A stretch of DNA of 64,000 nt from Nocardiopsis sp. TSRI0078 (GCF_001905145.1 NZ_LWLB01000002.1:66883-130882); one strand, 5' to 3'; positions 34,138 to 44,904 are shown, counted from the first letter of the stretch. The notes: generated by a model not told the origin, from the letters alone. Program-made: numbers and translations.

Positions 34138-35121
34138 TCAGCGCTCCGCTCCGGTCAACGGACCCGGGCCGAACCGCTCCCGGTAGGCCGAGGGGCTGAT
34201 CCCGATCTGTGCGCGCATGCTCGCGCGCAGGTTGGCGGTACTGCCCAGGCCGCTGGCACGGGCGACCGCCTCCAGTCCCATACCGCCCACCTCGATCAGG
34301 CGGCAGGCCAGCAGCACCCGCTCCGAGCGCAGCCAGGTCAGCGGGGTCATGCCCAGTTCGGCCCGGAAGCGGCGGTGCAGGGTCGCGGAGCTGACCGCCG
34401 CTCGCGAGGCCAGGTCGGCGACGCTCAGTGGGGCGTCCAGGCGCTCACGCGCCCAGTCCAGGACGGGGGCGAGGGAGGAGTCGGCCGTCTCGGGGAGGGG
34501 ACGCTGCACGAACTGGCGCTGCCCGCCCTGCCGGTGGGTGGTGAACACCAGGCGTCTGCCGACGGTGTTGGCGACCAACGCGCCGTGGTCGCGGCGGATC
34601 AGGTGCAGGCCCAGGTCCAGGGCGGCGGCGCTGCCCGCCGCGGTGAGCACGTCCCCCTCGTCCACGAAGAGCACGTCCCGCTCCAGGCGGACCTTCGGAT
34701 AGGTCCGGGTGAACAGTTCCTCGAACCGCCAGTGCGTGGCGGCACGCCGACCGTCCAGGACCCCGGCCTCGGCCAGGGTGAACGCGCCGCTGCAGAAGCT
34801 GACCAGGCGGGCACCGCGTCGGGCCGCCCCGCGCACGGCCTCCACCACCTCCGGGGCGGGCGGCACCCACGGGTCGGGACGGTTGGGCACGATGACGGTG
34901 TCGGCCTCCTCCGTCGCCTCCAGCCCGGCCATGCCGGTGAGGGTGAACATGTCCCGGTGGACGCGCACCTCGTGCGCGGCCGCGCACACCCTCAGGTCGT
35001 ACCAGGGGCGGTCGATCTCGGGGCGGCGCAGCCCGAACAACTCGGTGGCCACGCTCATCTCGAAGGGGTTGGAGCCCTCGTCGACGACCAGCGCCACGCG
35101 GTGCGAGGATTCTTGCGGCAT
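34138..35121 (-). CDS. GlxA-type regulator: DJ-1/PfpI domain plus AraC helix-turn-helix
   Basis: A 327-residue regulator. The N-terminal DJ-1/PfpI-like domain contains RVALVVDEGSNPFEMSVATE and LVSFCSGAFTLAEAGVLDGR with the elbow cysteine. The C-terminal AraC domain has two helix-turn-helix motifs (LASRAAVSSATLHRRFRAEL and VARASGLGSTANLRASMRAQ). GlxA-like regulators respond to small metabolites and often control an adjacent gene, here the divergent cupin at 35174. TAGGAA (minus strand, 35128-35133) six bases before the ATG at 35121 suggests a leaderless mRNA. The last codons are duplicated at 32447. Confidence 0.9.
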   Translation of the reverse strand: MPQESSHRVALVVDEGSNPFEMSVATELFGLRRPEIDRPWYDLRVCAAAHEVRVHRDMFTLTGMAGLEATEEADTVIVPNRPDPWVPPAPEVVEAVRGAARRGARLVSFCSGAFTLAEAGVLDGRRAATHWRFEELFTRTYPKVRLERDVLFVDEGDVLTAAGSAAALDLGLHLIRRDHGALVANTVGRRLVFTTHRQGGQRQFVQRPLPETADSSLAPVLDWARERLDAPLSVADLASRAAVSSATLHRRFRAELGMTPLTWLRSERVLLACRLIEVGGMGLEAVARASGLGSTANLRASMRAQIGISPSAYRERFGPGPLTGAER

Positions 35122-35173
35122 GTGCGATTCCTAGCACTTCCCCGGGCGGTGCGCCATGGCCAGGATGGCTGTC

Positions 35174-35575
35174 ATGAGCGAACAGCCGATCAACCTGAAC
35201 GACGCGCTGGACTCCTTCGACCAGCTGTGGAGCCCGCGCATCGTCACCCGGGTCAACGACTACGACGTGCGCGTGGCCAAGGTTTGGGGCGAGTACGTGT
35301 GGCACGCCCACGACGACACCGACGAATTCTTCCTGCTGCTGGACGGGGACCTGCGCATCCGGCTGAGGGAGGACGCCGAGGGGCCCGAGCGCGTGGTCAC
35401 CCTGGAGAGGGGATCGGTGTTCGTGGTCCCGCGCGGCACCGAGCACCGGCCCGAGTCCGACGGCGGCGCCTCGATCCTGCTTTTCGAGCCGACCGGGACG
35501 CTGACGGTGGGGGACCGCCACGGTGAGGTGCCCGACCACGTGGACCCCACCACCGGGCACGCCCTGGACGGCTGA
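35174..35575 (+). CDS. Cupin-domain protein
   Basis: A 133-residue single cupin. The metal site motif 1 reads VWHAHDDTDEFFLLLDGDLR (His, His, Glu) and motif 2 VFVVPRGTEHRPESDGG (late His), so a bound divalent metal is likely. Small cupins of this kind are isomerases, dioxygenases or sensors; the substrate is unknown. The ATG at 35174 is preferred over 35156 because CAGGAT lies 7 bases before it and the protein begins with its first beta-element. It is divergent from the GlxA-type regulator, the likely controller. Confidence 0.87.
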   Translation: MSEQPINLNDALDSFDQLWSPRIVTRVNDYDVRVAKVWGEYVWHAHDDTDEFFLLLDGDLRIRLREDAEGPERVVTLERGSVFVVPRGTEHRPESDGGASILLFEPTGTLTVGDRHGEVPDHVDPTTGHALDG

Positions 35576-35597
35576 GCCCCCGCGGCCGTGGCGTTGT

Positions 35598-36053
35598 TCA
35601 GGGGCGGGTCTTGGACAGATCCTGGACGATGGTCCGTTCGGGCACGAAGCGGATGAACCGTGTGTCCTCGTCGAAGTCCCTGAAGTCGGTGGGCCAGATG
35701 GACTCGTCCTCGCCGAGGTAGCGGCGAAGCTTGCGTCTGGAGCGTTCCTCGTCGTAGGGCACGACCTCGGCCTCACCGCGCATGATGACCTGGAGGAACT
35801 CCAGTTCCTCCAGGTCGCAGGCGTCCACGACCAGGGCGGCCCTGGGATCCTTCTCCAGGAACCGGGACATCTTCGCGTAGGCGCCGGTGAGCCACCACAT
35901 GGCCCCCTCCTCCCACAGGAACCAGACCGGGCGCACCGTGGGCGCACCGAAGGAGTCGGAGACGGCCACCCGGGCGACCAGGGGGCGGGCGAGGAAGGCG
36001 TCGACATCGAAGGGGTGCGTCTTGTGACCGGGGGCGCCGGGGTTGTGCTCCAC
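35598..36053 (-). CDS. Pyridoxamine 5'-phosphate oxidase-family protein
   Basis: A 151-residue split-barrel flavin-binding protein. FLARPLVARVAVSDSFGAPT, VRPVWFLWEEGAMWWLTGAY and LEKDPRAALVVDACDLEE match the PPOX/F420-type small flavoproteins of actinomycetes, which reduce quinones or tetrapyrroles with FMN or F420. Which cofactor it uses cannot be told. TAGCCT (minus strand, 36060-36065) lies 6 bases upstream of the GTG at 36053, fitting a leaderless start. It is convergent with the cupin gene. Confidence 0.85.
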   Translation of the reverse strand: MEHNPGAPGHKTHPFDVDAFLARPLVARVAVSDSFGAPTVRPVWFLWEEGAMWWLTGAYAKMSRFLEKDPRAALVVDACDLEELEFLQVIMRGEAEVVPYDEERSRRKLRRYLGEDESIWPTDFRDFDEDTRFIRFVPERTIVQDLSKTRP

Positions 36054-36165
36054 TCCCTCAGGCTAGGCGGCCCAGGCCGGCGGGGAAAGGCCGGTCTTCG
36101 GGCTGTGGACGACCCGTCTCGGGCGGACAGCGGACGGCTGTGGACTGTCCGAAGCGCTCGGGAGG

Positions 36166-36240
36166 CGCGGAAGGTGAAGCGGTAGGCGAGCGGTCCCACG
36201 CCGGCGACCCGCTGGAAGCGGCGCCGCGGCGCAGCGTGGT
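36166..36240 (-). pseudogene. 3' remnant of an AraC-family regulator
   Basis: The minus strand reads RRRFQRVAGVGPLAYRFTFR, a typical last-helix sequence of AraC/GlxA regulators. A frame break sits just before it and no upstream domain remains. Confidence 0.55.
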
Positions 36241-36325
36241 GGCGGCGCTGTCTTCCCAGGCGCTGGTGGTGGAGCTGCCCGGCGCGGACACGAAGAGCCG
36301 GCAAGGGGCGGCGACCCGGCCGCCG
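36241..36325. repeat. 85-bp partial duplicate of 33969-34053
   Basis: About 72 of 85 positions agree with 33969-34053. Both encode AALSS, a short variable stretch, LPG and TKSR on the plus strand. Confidence 0.65.
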
Positions 36326-36500
36326 GGGTGCCAGGGAGGCAGGCGGGGAGCGTGGGCAGGCGCGCCGAGACGAGGCGGGGGCCGCCGTCTCGTCCGAGGC
36401 CTCGCCGGACGGCGGCACCACCGCGCACGGTTGCGGTCCGCGCGTTCGGCGGGACGGAAAACCCGGTGACAGCGGGAGAGCGGGCGGCCACAATGGCCCG

Positions 36501-37265
36501 ATGGTCGATCGCCACTTCTCCCAGCCGGACATGGCCGAGCTCTACGACTACTTCAACTTCTGGCGGTGCACACCCCAGGACGACTTCTACCTCGACCTGG
36601 TGATGGACGCCCGCTCGGTACTGGACGCGGGCTGCGGTACGGGCAAGCTCCAGCGGGTGGCTCGCGAGCGCGGCCACACCGGGCGCCTGGTCGGGCTCGA
36701 CCCGGCCGACGCGATGCTGGAGGTCGGGCGGCGCGACCGCGACGACATCGAGTGGACCCTGGGCGACCTGGCCCACGGCCCCTACGACGGTGAGGCGGGC
36801 GGCCCCTACGAGGACGAGTTCGACCTGATCGTCATGACCGGCCACGCCTTCCAGGAGCTCACCACCGACGATGAACTCCGGAAGGCCCTGGCCTCGGTGC
36901 GCCGGGCACTGACCGGGGACGGCCGGTTCGTGTTCGAGACCCGCAACCCGGCAGCGCGCGGCTGGGAGGCGTGGAACCCCGAGCGGGCACGCACCGTGAA
37001 CGGCCCCGGAGGACGCAGGGCCACCTGTGTCCACCGGCTGGAGAGCGTGGAGGGCGACCTGGTGACCTTCACCTCCAGTTACACCGTCGAGGGGTGGGCC
37101 GAGCCGGGGCACAGCCGCAGCACGCTGCGCTTCCTGGACGCCGACACCCTGAACGGTTTCCTGGCCGAGGCCGGATTGGCGGTGAGCGCGCAGTACGGCT
37201 ACTGGGACCGCGGCCCGCTCACCGAGGCCAGCCAGGAGATCATCACCTTCGCGCGTTCGCGCTGA
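36501..37265 (+). CDS. Class I SAM-dependent methyltransferase
   Basis: A 254-residue methyltransferase. Motif I is VLDAGCGTGKLQRVARE, followed by LVGLDPADAMLEVGRR and DLIVMTGHAFQELTTDDELR; FVFETRNPAARGWEAW is the post-catalytic strand of the methyltransf_25 group. It stands alone on the plus strand and its 3' end overlaps the convergent TetR gene by 23 bp. The acceptor is unknown. The start has CACAAT 6 bases upstream and no Shine-Dalgarno. Confidence 0.88.
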   Translation: MVDRHFSQPDMAELYDYFNFWRCTPQDDFYLDLVMDARSVLDAGCGTGKLQRVARERGHTGRLVGLDPADAMLEVGRRDRDDIEWTLGDLAHGPYDGEAGGPYEDEFDLIVMTGHAFQELTTDDELRKALASVRRALTGDGRFVFETRNPAARGWEAWNPERARTVNGPGGRRATCVHRLESVEGDLVTFTSSYTVEGWAEPGHSRSTLRFLDADTLNGFLAEAGLAVSAQYGYWDRGPLTEASQEIITFARSR

Positions 37266-38049
37266 TCGCGCCCTGGATCCCGTCGAGCAGGGCCTCCAGC
37301 CCGAACCGGAAGGTCTCCCAGGCCTCCTGCTCCAGGTAGGGCTCGCTGTCGTTCTCGTTGTCGAAGGCGCCCTGTTCGGACATGAGGGTCAGGACGGGGA
37401 AGCGCTCGGAGAAGTCGGGGGCGACCCTCTCCAGCTGCGCCGAGCGCTCGTACCACCACCGGTCCTCGGGCACACCCGTGACCTCCTGGGCCCGGCGCGC
37501 CTCGGAGGCGGTCTGCGCGGGCCCGCGCACCAGGGTGAACAGGTTGCCGTAGGCGCTGCGGATCTGGGCGGGGGCCAGCCCGGCGCGGTGCAGCACCGAG
37601 GCCAGCGACTCGAACAGCCGGTACTCGTTGGGGCCCAGTACCGGGCGGGCCTGGGAGACCTCCAGCGTCCAGGGGTGGCGCAGGAAGAAGTCCCACAGCC
37701 GGGTGGCCCAGGCGGTGGTGGCCGCGCGCCAGCCGGTCTCCGCCTCGGCCTCCGCCGCCTCGGCCAACTCCTTGAACGCGTGGTCGTACATCAGCTCGAC
37801 GAGCTCGTTCTTGCTGGCCACGTACGTGTACAGGGACATGGCCGTGCGGCCCAGGCGCTGGCCCACCGAGCGCATGGACAGCGCCCGCATGCCCTCGGCG
37901 TCGGCGAGGGCGACGGCGGTCTCCACCACCAGGTCCACGCTGAGCTCGGGCTTGGGGCCGGGCGCGGTACGCGCGGCCCCGCTGCCGGGGGCGCGCCACA
38001 GCAGGTCCATGGTGCGACGAGCGTCCCCCTGTCCGGCGTAGACCACCAC
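37243..38049 (-). CDS. TetR/AcrR-family repressor (TetR_C domain)
   Basis: A 268-residue regulator. The helix-turn-helix is MRALSMRSVGQRLGRTAMSL plus YTYVASKNELVELMYD; the C-terminal domain (TGWRAATTAWATRLWDFFLR, HPWTLEVSQARPVLGPNEY) is the TetR_C type that binds drug-like ligands. AAGGAG touches an ATG at 38055 but lies 6 bases before the GTG at 38049, so I use the GTG; only two residues differ. A large dyad separates it from the divergent UvrA-like ATPase gene, its probable target. Confidence 0.88.
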   Translation of the reverse strand: MVVYAGQGDARRTMDLLWRAPGSGAARTAPGPKPELSVDLVVETAVALADAEGMRALSMRSVGQRLGRTAMSLYTYVASKNELVELMYDHAFKELAEAAEAEAETGWRAATTAWATRLWDFFLRHPWTLEVSQARPVLGPNEYRLFESLASVLHRAGLAPAQIRSAYGNLFTLVRGPAQTASEARRAQEVTGVPEDRWWYERSAQLERVAPDFSERFPVLTLMSEQGAFDNENDSEPYLEQEAWETFRFGLEALLDGIQGAISANARR

Positions 38050-38057
38050 TTGCATCT

Positions 38058-38106
38058 CCTTATCGCATAAACTAACCTTCGCAGGCTGTTAGTTTACCGC
38101 ATAAGG
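38058..38106. promoter_or_regulatory. 49-bp operator dyad between TetR and UvrA-like genes
   Basis: Nested arms share one centre (38082): CCTTAT/ATAAGG at the ends and TAAACTAAC (38068-38076)/GTTAGTTTA (38088-38096) inside, all perfect. It is the only AT-rich block nearby and spans both promoters. Confidence 0.75.
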
Positions 38107-38122
38107 AATCTCTAGGAGCAGC

Positions 38123-40393
<2,271 letters not shown>

Positions 40394-40409
40394 GCCCCGC
40401 CCCCACCGT

Positions 40410-40462
40410 GTCCGCCCGGACGCCTCCTTCCCGCGCGGCGCGCGAGGGGCGTCCGGGCGGAC
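40410..40462. terminator. Terminator hairpin after the UvrA-like gene
   Basis: A 15-bp perfect stem (40410-40424 with 40448-40462) between convergent genes; the loop contains further small inverted repeats. Confidence 0.65.
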
Positions 40463-40505
40463 GCGGCTCCGGGCCTGGAGGGGGCCGAGGGAGCGGCGGT
40501 ACGGT

Positions 40506-41645
40506 TCAGGCGGTGATGTCGGCCCTGACCCCGGAGGTCTCACACAGACCGCCCCAGCCGAGCAGGACACCGTCGGCGGCGGGTTCGAGGGGACCGCAGT
40601 AACCGGAGAGGCCCTCGGACTGCAGCCGGTAGGTGCCCGCCCCGGGGTTCCACATGCTGAACTCCCCGGAGAGGGTGGCGAGCAGCCCCAGCCCGTCCAC
40701 GAAGCCCGTCTCCCCCGCGTCCAGGGCGCCGGTCGCCAGCGAGAACGGAGGGCGAAAGCCGGTGTGGCGGGCCTCGTCGACCAGGTCCGCCCGTCCCTGA
40801 CCGTCCACCTCGTACAGTTTCGCGCCTTCCTCGGACCGGACCGCCAGGAGGACCTCACCGGCGGGGGAGGCCGCCAGCCCGACCTGGAGGTTCAGTTCCT
40901 CGCCCGTCTCCTCCAGCCCGGAGACCCTCCGCACCGACGCGTTCGCGTCGCCCGGGCCGAACGTGACCGTGAACATTCCCCCGGAGTGGCCTCCCACGGC
41001 CACCACCTCGTCATCGAGGGCCTGCATGTCGTACACGAGGAAGCCGTCGTCCACCCCGTCCAGGGCGACGGTGTCCCAGGCGTCCTCCGACGGGGAGTAC
41101 ACCAGGAAGCCCTTCTCGCCCTGCTCGCTGTGCCCGCCGCCGAAGACCGCGTGCCCGCCCACGGCCACCGCCTGCGCCAGGGACCTCGCACCGGGCGCCG
41201 GCGCGATCGGTTCCCAGGAGTCCGTCTCCATGTCGTAGAGGGCTCCGTCTCCGGCCAGGTGCGCTTCGGGACCGCCGGAGTGCGTCGGGGTGAACCCTCC
41301 CCATACCAGCATCCGGTCCTGCACCATGACGGCGCTGTGACGGGTCCTGGACTCCAGGTCCACCTCCGGCAGTATCCGCCAGGAACCGGTGTCGGGGGAG
41401 TAGGCGGCACCGTCGGCGTAGGAGTCGTGCTGGGTCGCGCCGTGCCCGCCCCAGACGAGGAGTTCCTCCCCCGACCAGACGAGGCTGTGGTCCTGCCTGG
41501 AGGCGAGGGGGCCGGAGGGGAGTTCGCTCACGGAGACGTCCACGTCCCATGATGGTTCCTCCTCCGGGCCGCAGGAGACGGCCAGTAGGGAGAGGGCCAG
41601 CAGGGGGACCGTCGCTCTCAGCGGGGGATTCATCAAACCACGCAT
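40506..41645 (-). CDS. Kelch-repeat lipoprotein
   Basis: A 379-residue exported beta-propeller. The signal peptide ends in the lipobox LAVSC, so the mature protein is lipid-anchored outside the membrane. Five or so kelch-like blades follow, recognisable by pairs such as LLVWGGHGATQHDSYADGAA, MLVWGGFTPTHSGGPEAH and HAVFGGGHSEQGEKGFLVY, each ahead of a W or Y. Function unknown; propellers of this type bind glycans or proteins. Two ATGs are possible (41645, 41633); the longer adds an Arg that improves the signal peptide. Neither has a strong Shine-Dalgarno. Confidence 0.82.
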   Translation of the reverse strand: MRGLMNPPLRATVPLLALSLLAVSCGPEEEPSWDVDVSVSELPSGPLASRQDHSLVWSGEELLVWGGHGATQHDSYADGAAYSPDTGSWRILPEVDLESRTRHSAVMVQDRMLVWGGFTPTHSGGPEAHLAGDGALYDMETDSWEPIAPAPGARSLAQAVAVGGHAVFGGGHSEQGEKGFLVYSPSEDAWDTVALDGVDDGFLVYDMQALDDEVVAVGGHSGGMFTVTFGPGDANASVRRVSGLEETGEELNLQVGLAASPAGEVLLAVRSEEGAKLYEVDGQGRADLVDEARHTGFRPPFSLATGALDAGETGFVDGLGLLATLSGEFSMWNPGAGTYRLQSEGLSGYCGPLEPAADGVLLGWGGLCETSGVRADITA

Positions 41646-41943
41646 TCCATGCTTTTTTTCGCCGCGGCGGGGGCGGTCCCCGCGCGGCGTGCGCAGTGTA
41701 CGGGCCAAACCCGCCCGGGGTGGTCCTGTCCGGGACGCTCGGCGATCATGTGGGCCGGCAGACCCGGGGATTCCAGGGAAGGACGTCGGGGGTCGGAGCG
41801 CCCGCCTGCGGCACCGGAGGAGTCGCCCGCGCGCCGTGTTCCGCCCGGCCCGCTCGTGCACCGCGTGGAGGCCTCACCCAGCCGGGACGCGGCGAGCCGG
41901 TCGAGCGGCACACGCTGCTTTGCCGCCTCGGGAGCGGGACGTG
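41646..41943. other. Gene-free stretch
   Basis: About 300 bp with no supported gene. A run of seven T at 41653-41659 lies just upstream of the lipoprotein start; the other end holds the terminator at 41944. Confidence 0.5.
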
Positions 41944-41974
41944 GCCCCCGGACGGAGCCCTCCCGTCCGGGGGC
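41944..41974. terminator. Terminator hairpin
   Basis: A perfect 12-bp stem (41944-41955 with 41963-41974) and a 7-base loop, placed just after the stop of the minus-strand gene at 41981. Confidence 0.7.
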
Positions 41975-41980
41975 ACACGG

Positions 41981-42748
41981 TCAGCCCCGGTCCTGCTCCA
42001 ACAGGTCCTTGAGCACTGCCAGTCGCTGCCTCCAGAACGCCCTGGCGGCCTCGGCGGCCTCGGCGTCGGCCAGCTTGGAGTGCTCGAAGGCGACCACGGC
42101 CTTGTTCTCGCCCTTGGCCGTGAACCCGACGGTGAGCCGGGTCGCGTGGTCGAAGTCGGCGGTCAGCCGCCGGGGCTCCGTGGCGGTGCGCACCGACAGG
42201 GTGCTTGCGGGCAGCCAGCGCTCGCGCCGGCCCTCCTCCGTGAAGGCGGCGAAGACCCGCTCCACCGGCACGTTGACGGTCTTGCTGGCGCTGACGGCGA
42301 ACCCGTCCTTCTTCTGGCCCGGAACGCGCAGGCCGCGCGCCTGCTCGTAGGCGACGGTGACCGTCTGGGCCCACCAGCCGGGCATGTGCTGCTCCTCGAC
42401 CAGCCATGCGGCGATCTCGGTGTGGGTACGGCCGACGGCGCCCCAGGCGTCCAGCAGCGCGAACCATCCGGCGTAGTCGCGGCCGGTGCGCTCCCTGACG
42501 GACGCATCGGGGATCCGCGTGCTCATCGCCGCGGTGGGAGCGGTGGCCCGGTCCCGGACGGCGCCCCCGGCACCGGTGCGGGCGTCTGCCGAAGCGGCGC
42601 CCGCGGTGGTGGACACGGGGGCCGCGCCGGCGGGATCGGGAGCGCTGTCGGCTCGGACGAGGAGGTGCCTGCGGGCGGCGGAGTAGCTCTCGCCGGTCCG
42701 GCCCATCCGGGCGCGCACCCGCTGCTTGAAGGACTTGTTCCTGGTCAT
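41981..42748 (-). CDS. DUF4287/SRPBCC-type protein
   Basis: A 255-residue cytosolic protein. The first 30 residues (NKSFKQRVRARMGRTGESYS AARR) and a central block (GRDYAGWFALLDAWGAVGRT, EIAAWLVEEQHMPGWWAQTV) are what I recall of DUF4287. The C-terminal part (SKTVNVPVERVFAAFTEEGR, RERWLPASTLSVRTATEP) looks like a START/SRPBCC ligand-binding fold. A poorly conserved Ala/Gly-rich linker lies between residues 35 and 75. Function unknown. GAGGAG precedes the ATG at 42748. Confidence 0.78.
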   Translation of the reverse strand: MTRNKSFKQRVRARMGRTGESYSAARRHLLVRADSAPDPAGAAPVSTTAGAASADARTGAGGAVRDRATAPTAAMSTRIPDASVRERTGRDYAGWFALLDAWGAVGRTHTEIAAWLVEEQHMPGWWAQTVTVAYEQARGLRVPGQKKDGFAVSASKTVNVPVERVFAAFTEEGRRERWLPASTLSVRTATEPRRLTADFDHATRLTVGFTAKGENKAVVAFEHSKLADAEAAEAARAFWRQRLAVLKDLLEQDRG

Positions 42749-43012
42749 GACGGCTCCTCGGCGACGGCGTCGAAACCCACGCTTTCGTCGCCCGCCGGAT
42801 GAGGCGCATCAGACCGGCGTCCCGAGAACTCAAGGCCCCCTTTGCCCCCTCACAGCCGGCGGCGTGGGCACCGGAACCGGGGGTTGGGCGCGGGACCGCG
42901 CCACCTTTCGATGGTACTGCTCTCCTGACGGATTCTCCAGCCCCACTTTCCCGGCGCCCCGGGGGCCGGTGGGTGGCGTCCCAGGGGCGTACCAGGGTCA
43001 TCCCCGATAGTT

Positions 43013-43040
43013 TTCTGGCCGTTCGTGCTAGATTCTGGCC
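43013..43040. promoter_or_regulatory. -10 hexamer and candidate TetR operator
   Basis: TTCTGGCC occurs at 43013-43020 and 43033-43040, 20 bp apart. TAGATT (43029-43034) overlaps the second copy and ends 6 bases before the ATG at 43041. Confidence 0.5.
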
Positions 43041-43661
43041 ATGCAGTCAAAAAATAAACCAGGCGGTCAGAGCAGGTCCTTCATCGAGGAGGCCCGCAGG
43101 GCGCAGATCATCGCGGCGGCGATCGAGGCCATCGCCGAGGTGGGCTACCCCAACGCCTCCCTGGCACGGATCGCGCGCACGGCCGGGATCAGCAAGGGCG
43201 TGATCTCCTACCACTTCGCCGGAAAGGACGAGTTGATGGACCAGGTGGTGACGAACGTCTACACCGAGATCTCCGAGACGGTCCTTCCCGGGATCCTGGA
43301 GCAGGCGAGCGCCGCCGACATGCTGCGCGCCCACGTGCGCGGCGTGGCCGAGTACGCGCTGGCCAACCAGCGGCGCATGGCCACGCTGGCGCAGATCTTC
43401 ACGCACGCACGCAAGGAGGACGGCTCGCCGCGCTACGGGGCGGCGGAGGCCGACGCCCTCTACGAGGCCCTGGAGGGGCTCTACCGGAGCGGGCAGGAGA
43501 GCGGCGAGTTCCGCGGCTTCGACGTGCGGGTGATGGCGGTGACCCAGCAGTCGGCGATCGACGCGATGTTCGCCTACTGGGACGCCCACCCCGGCCACGA
43601 CCTCCTGGCGCACGCACGCGAACTGGGTGAACTGCTCGTGCGCGCCACCCGCGCCGACTGA
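43041..43661 (+). CDS. TetR/AcrR-family regulator
   Basis: A 206-residue TetR regulator. The helix-turn-helix is NASLARIARTAGISKGVISY followed by HFAGKDELMDQVV. The C-terminal ligand domain (MLRAHVRGVAEYALANQRRM, ATLAQIFTHARKEDG) resembles the TetR_C_6-like group. Only 32 bp separates it from the acyltransferase gene, so it sits first in a two-gene operon and probably represses it. The start is leaderless by inference: TAGATT is six bases upstream and no Shine-Dalgarno exists. Confidence 0.88.
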   Translation: MQSKNKPGGQSRSFIEEARRAQIIAAAIEAIAEVGYPNASLARIARTAGISKGVISYHFAGKDELMDQVVTNVYTEISETVLPGILEQASAADMLRAHVRGVAEYALANQRRMATLAQIFTHARKEDGSPRYGAAEADALYEALEGLYRSGQESGEFRGFDVRVMAVTQQSAIDAMFAYWDAHPGHDLLAHARELGELLVRATRAD

Positions 43662-43693
43662 CCGTCGCCCCACCCCCGAGTGACGAGGACAAC

Positions 43694-44887
43694 ATGACAC
43701 AGCACGCCGTACCGCCCCTGGGCCCGGACACCGCCGCGCCACCGCCGGGAAGGCGCCTCCACCACGTCGACAACCTGCGGGCCGCGCTGACCGTGCTGGT
43801 CGTCCTGCACCACGTGGCGGTCACCTACGGCAACATCCCGGTCTGGTTCTACACCGAGTCGGCCCAGGACCCCTCCGGCGGTCTGCTCGACCTGTTCGTC
43901 ATCGTCAACCAGACCTACTTCATGGGCCTGTTCTTCCTGCTCGCGGGCTACTTCGTGCCCGGAGCGGCCGACCGCAGGGGCCGACGGGGACTGGTCCGCG
44001 AACGCCTGGTACGCCTGGGCGTGCCCCTGCTGCTGTTCGTGCTGCTGCTGCGCCCGCTGGCCACGGCCCACGTGTACCCGGCCGTGGCCGAGGCAGCCGC
44101 GGCCGAGGGATCCGAACTCCCGTACTGGCTCTTCTACCTGATCAGCTTCGACCCGGGGCCGATGTGGTTCGTCGAGGTGCTGCTCGTCCTCACCCTGGCC
44201 TACGTGATGATCCGGGGCCTGCGTGAGCGCCGCGCCAGGCGGGCGGGCCTGGCGGTCGGCCCCCCGGCCCGCCCCGCCGACGGCGCGCCGCTGCGCTGGC
44301 CGTGGCCGGTCCTGGGCTTCACCCTGGGCCTGGCCCTGGCCACCTTCGTCTGGCGCTACCTGGCCCCCGCGCCGTACTGGCCCTTCGTGGGACTGCCCTC
44401 GCCCGGATACCTGCCCCAGTACCTTGCCCTGTTCACGGTGGGCGTGCTCGCCTACCGGGGCAACTGGCTGACCCGGCTGCCCGGTGCGGCCGGATGGTTC
44501 GGAGCCGCCCTGTCCGCGGCGGGACTCCTGGCGCTGCCGCTCGTCACGACCGTGCTGGGCGAGGCCGCCCTGACGCCGGGCACCTGGCAGGCCCTGGCAC
44601 AGATCGTGGTGGAGACCTGCTTCGCGGTGGGCACGGTGCTCATGCTGCTGGTGTTCTTCCGGCGCTTCCTGAACCGCGGCAACCGCCTCACCCGGTTCCT
44701 GTCCGAGAACGCCTTCGCCGTGTACTTCCTGCACCCGCTGGTGCTGGTCGGCCTGGGGCTGGCCCTGAGCGGCTGGGAGGCGGTCGCGATCATCAAGTTC
44801 GCCGCGGTGGGCGCCGTCGCCCTCCCCGCCTGCTGGCTCCTGGCCGCCGCGGTCCGCGCCGTCCCGGGGGCCAGAAGGATCCTCTGA
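43694..44887 (+). CDS. Acyltransferase-3 family membrane protein
   Basis: A 397-residue integral membrane acyltransferase with about ten predicted helices. It begins LHHVDNLRAALTVLVVLHHV with the catalytic-type His pair, has YFMGLFFLLAGYFVPGAADR and the Arg-rich RGLVRERLVRLGVPLLLFVL, and ends with AFAVYFLHPLVLVGLGLALS, as in OafA-like proteins. Such enzymes move acetyl or other acyl groups from the cytosol to extracytoplasmic sugars or to drugs. It is downstream of, and probably controlled by, the TetR gene. Confidence 0.9.
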   Translation: MTQHAVPPLGPDTAAPPPGRRLHHVDNLRAALTVLVVLHHVAVTYGNIPVWFYTESAQDPSGGLLDLFVIVNQTYFMGLFFLLAGYFVPGAADRRGRRGLVRERLVRLGVPLLLFVLLLRPLATAHVYPAVAEAAAAEGSELPYWLFYLISFDPGPMWFVEVLLVLTLAYVMIRGLRERRARRAGLAVGPPARPADGAPLRWPWPVLGFTLGLALATFVWRYLAPAPYWPFVGLPSPGYLPQYLALFTVGVLAYRGNWLTRLPGAAGWFGAALSAAGLLALPLVTTVLGEAALTPGTWQALAQIVVETCFAVGTVLMLLVFFRRFLNRGNRLTRFLSENAFAVYFLHPLVLVGLGLALSGWEAVAIIKFAAVGAVALPACWLLAAAVRAVPGARRIL

Positions 44888-44904
44888 CCGGTCGCCGTCC
44901 CACC

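Larger units (their letters stand above)
36054..36500. other. Gene-free region with duplicated 3' gene ends
   Basis: About 450 bp. It contains an AraC C-terminal remnant (minus, 36166-36240) joined to an 85-bp copy of the remnant at 33969-34053, and a CACAAT hexamer at 36489-36494 ending 6 bases before the next start. Confidence 0.55.
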
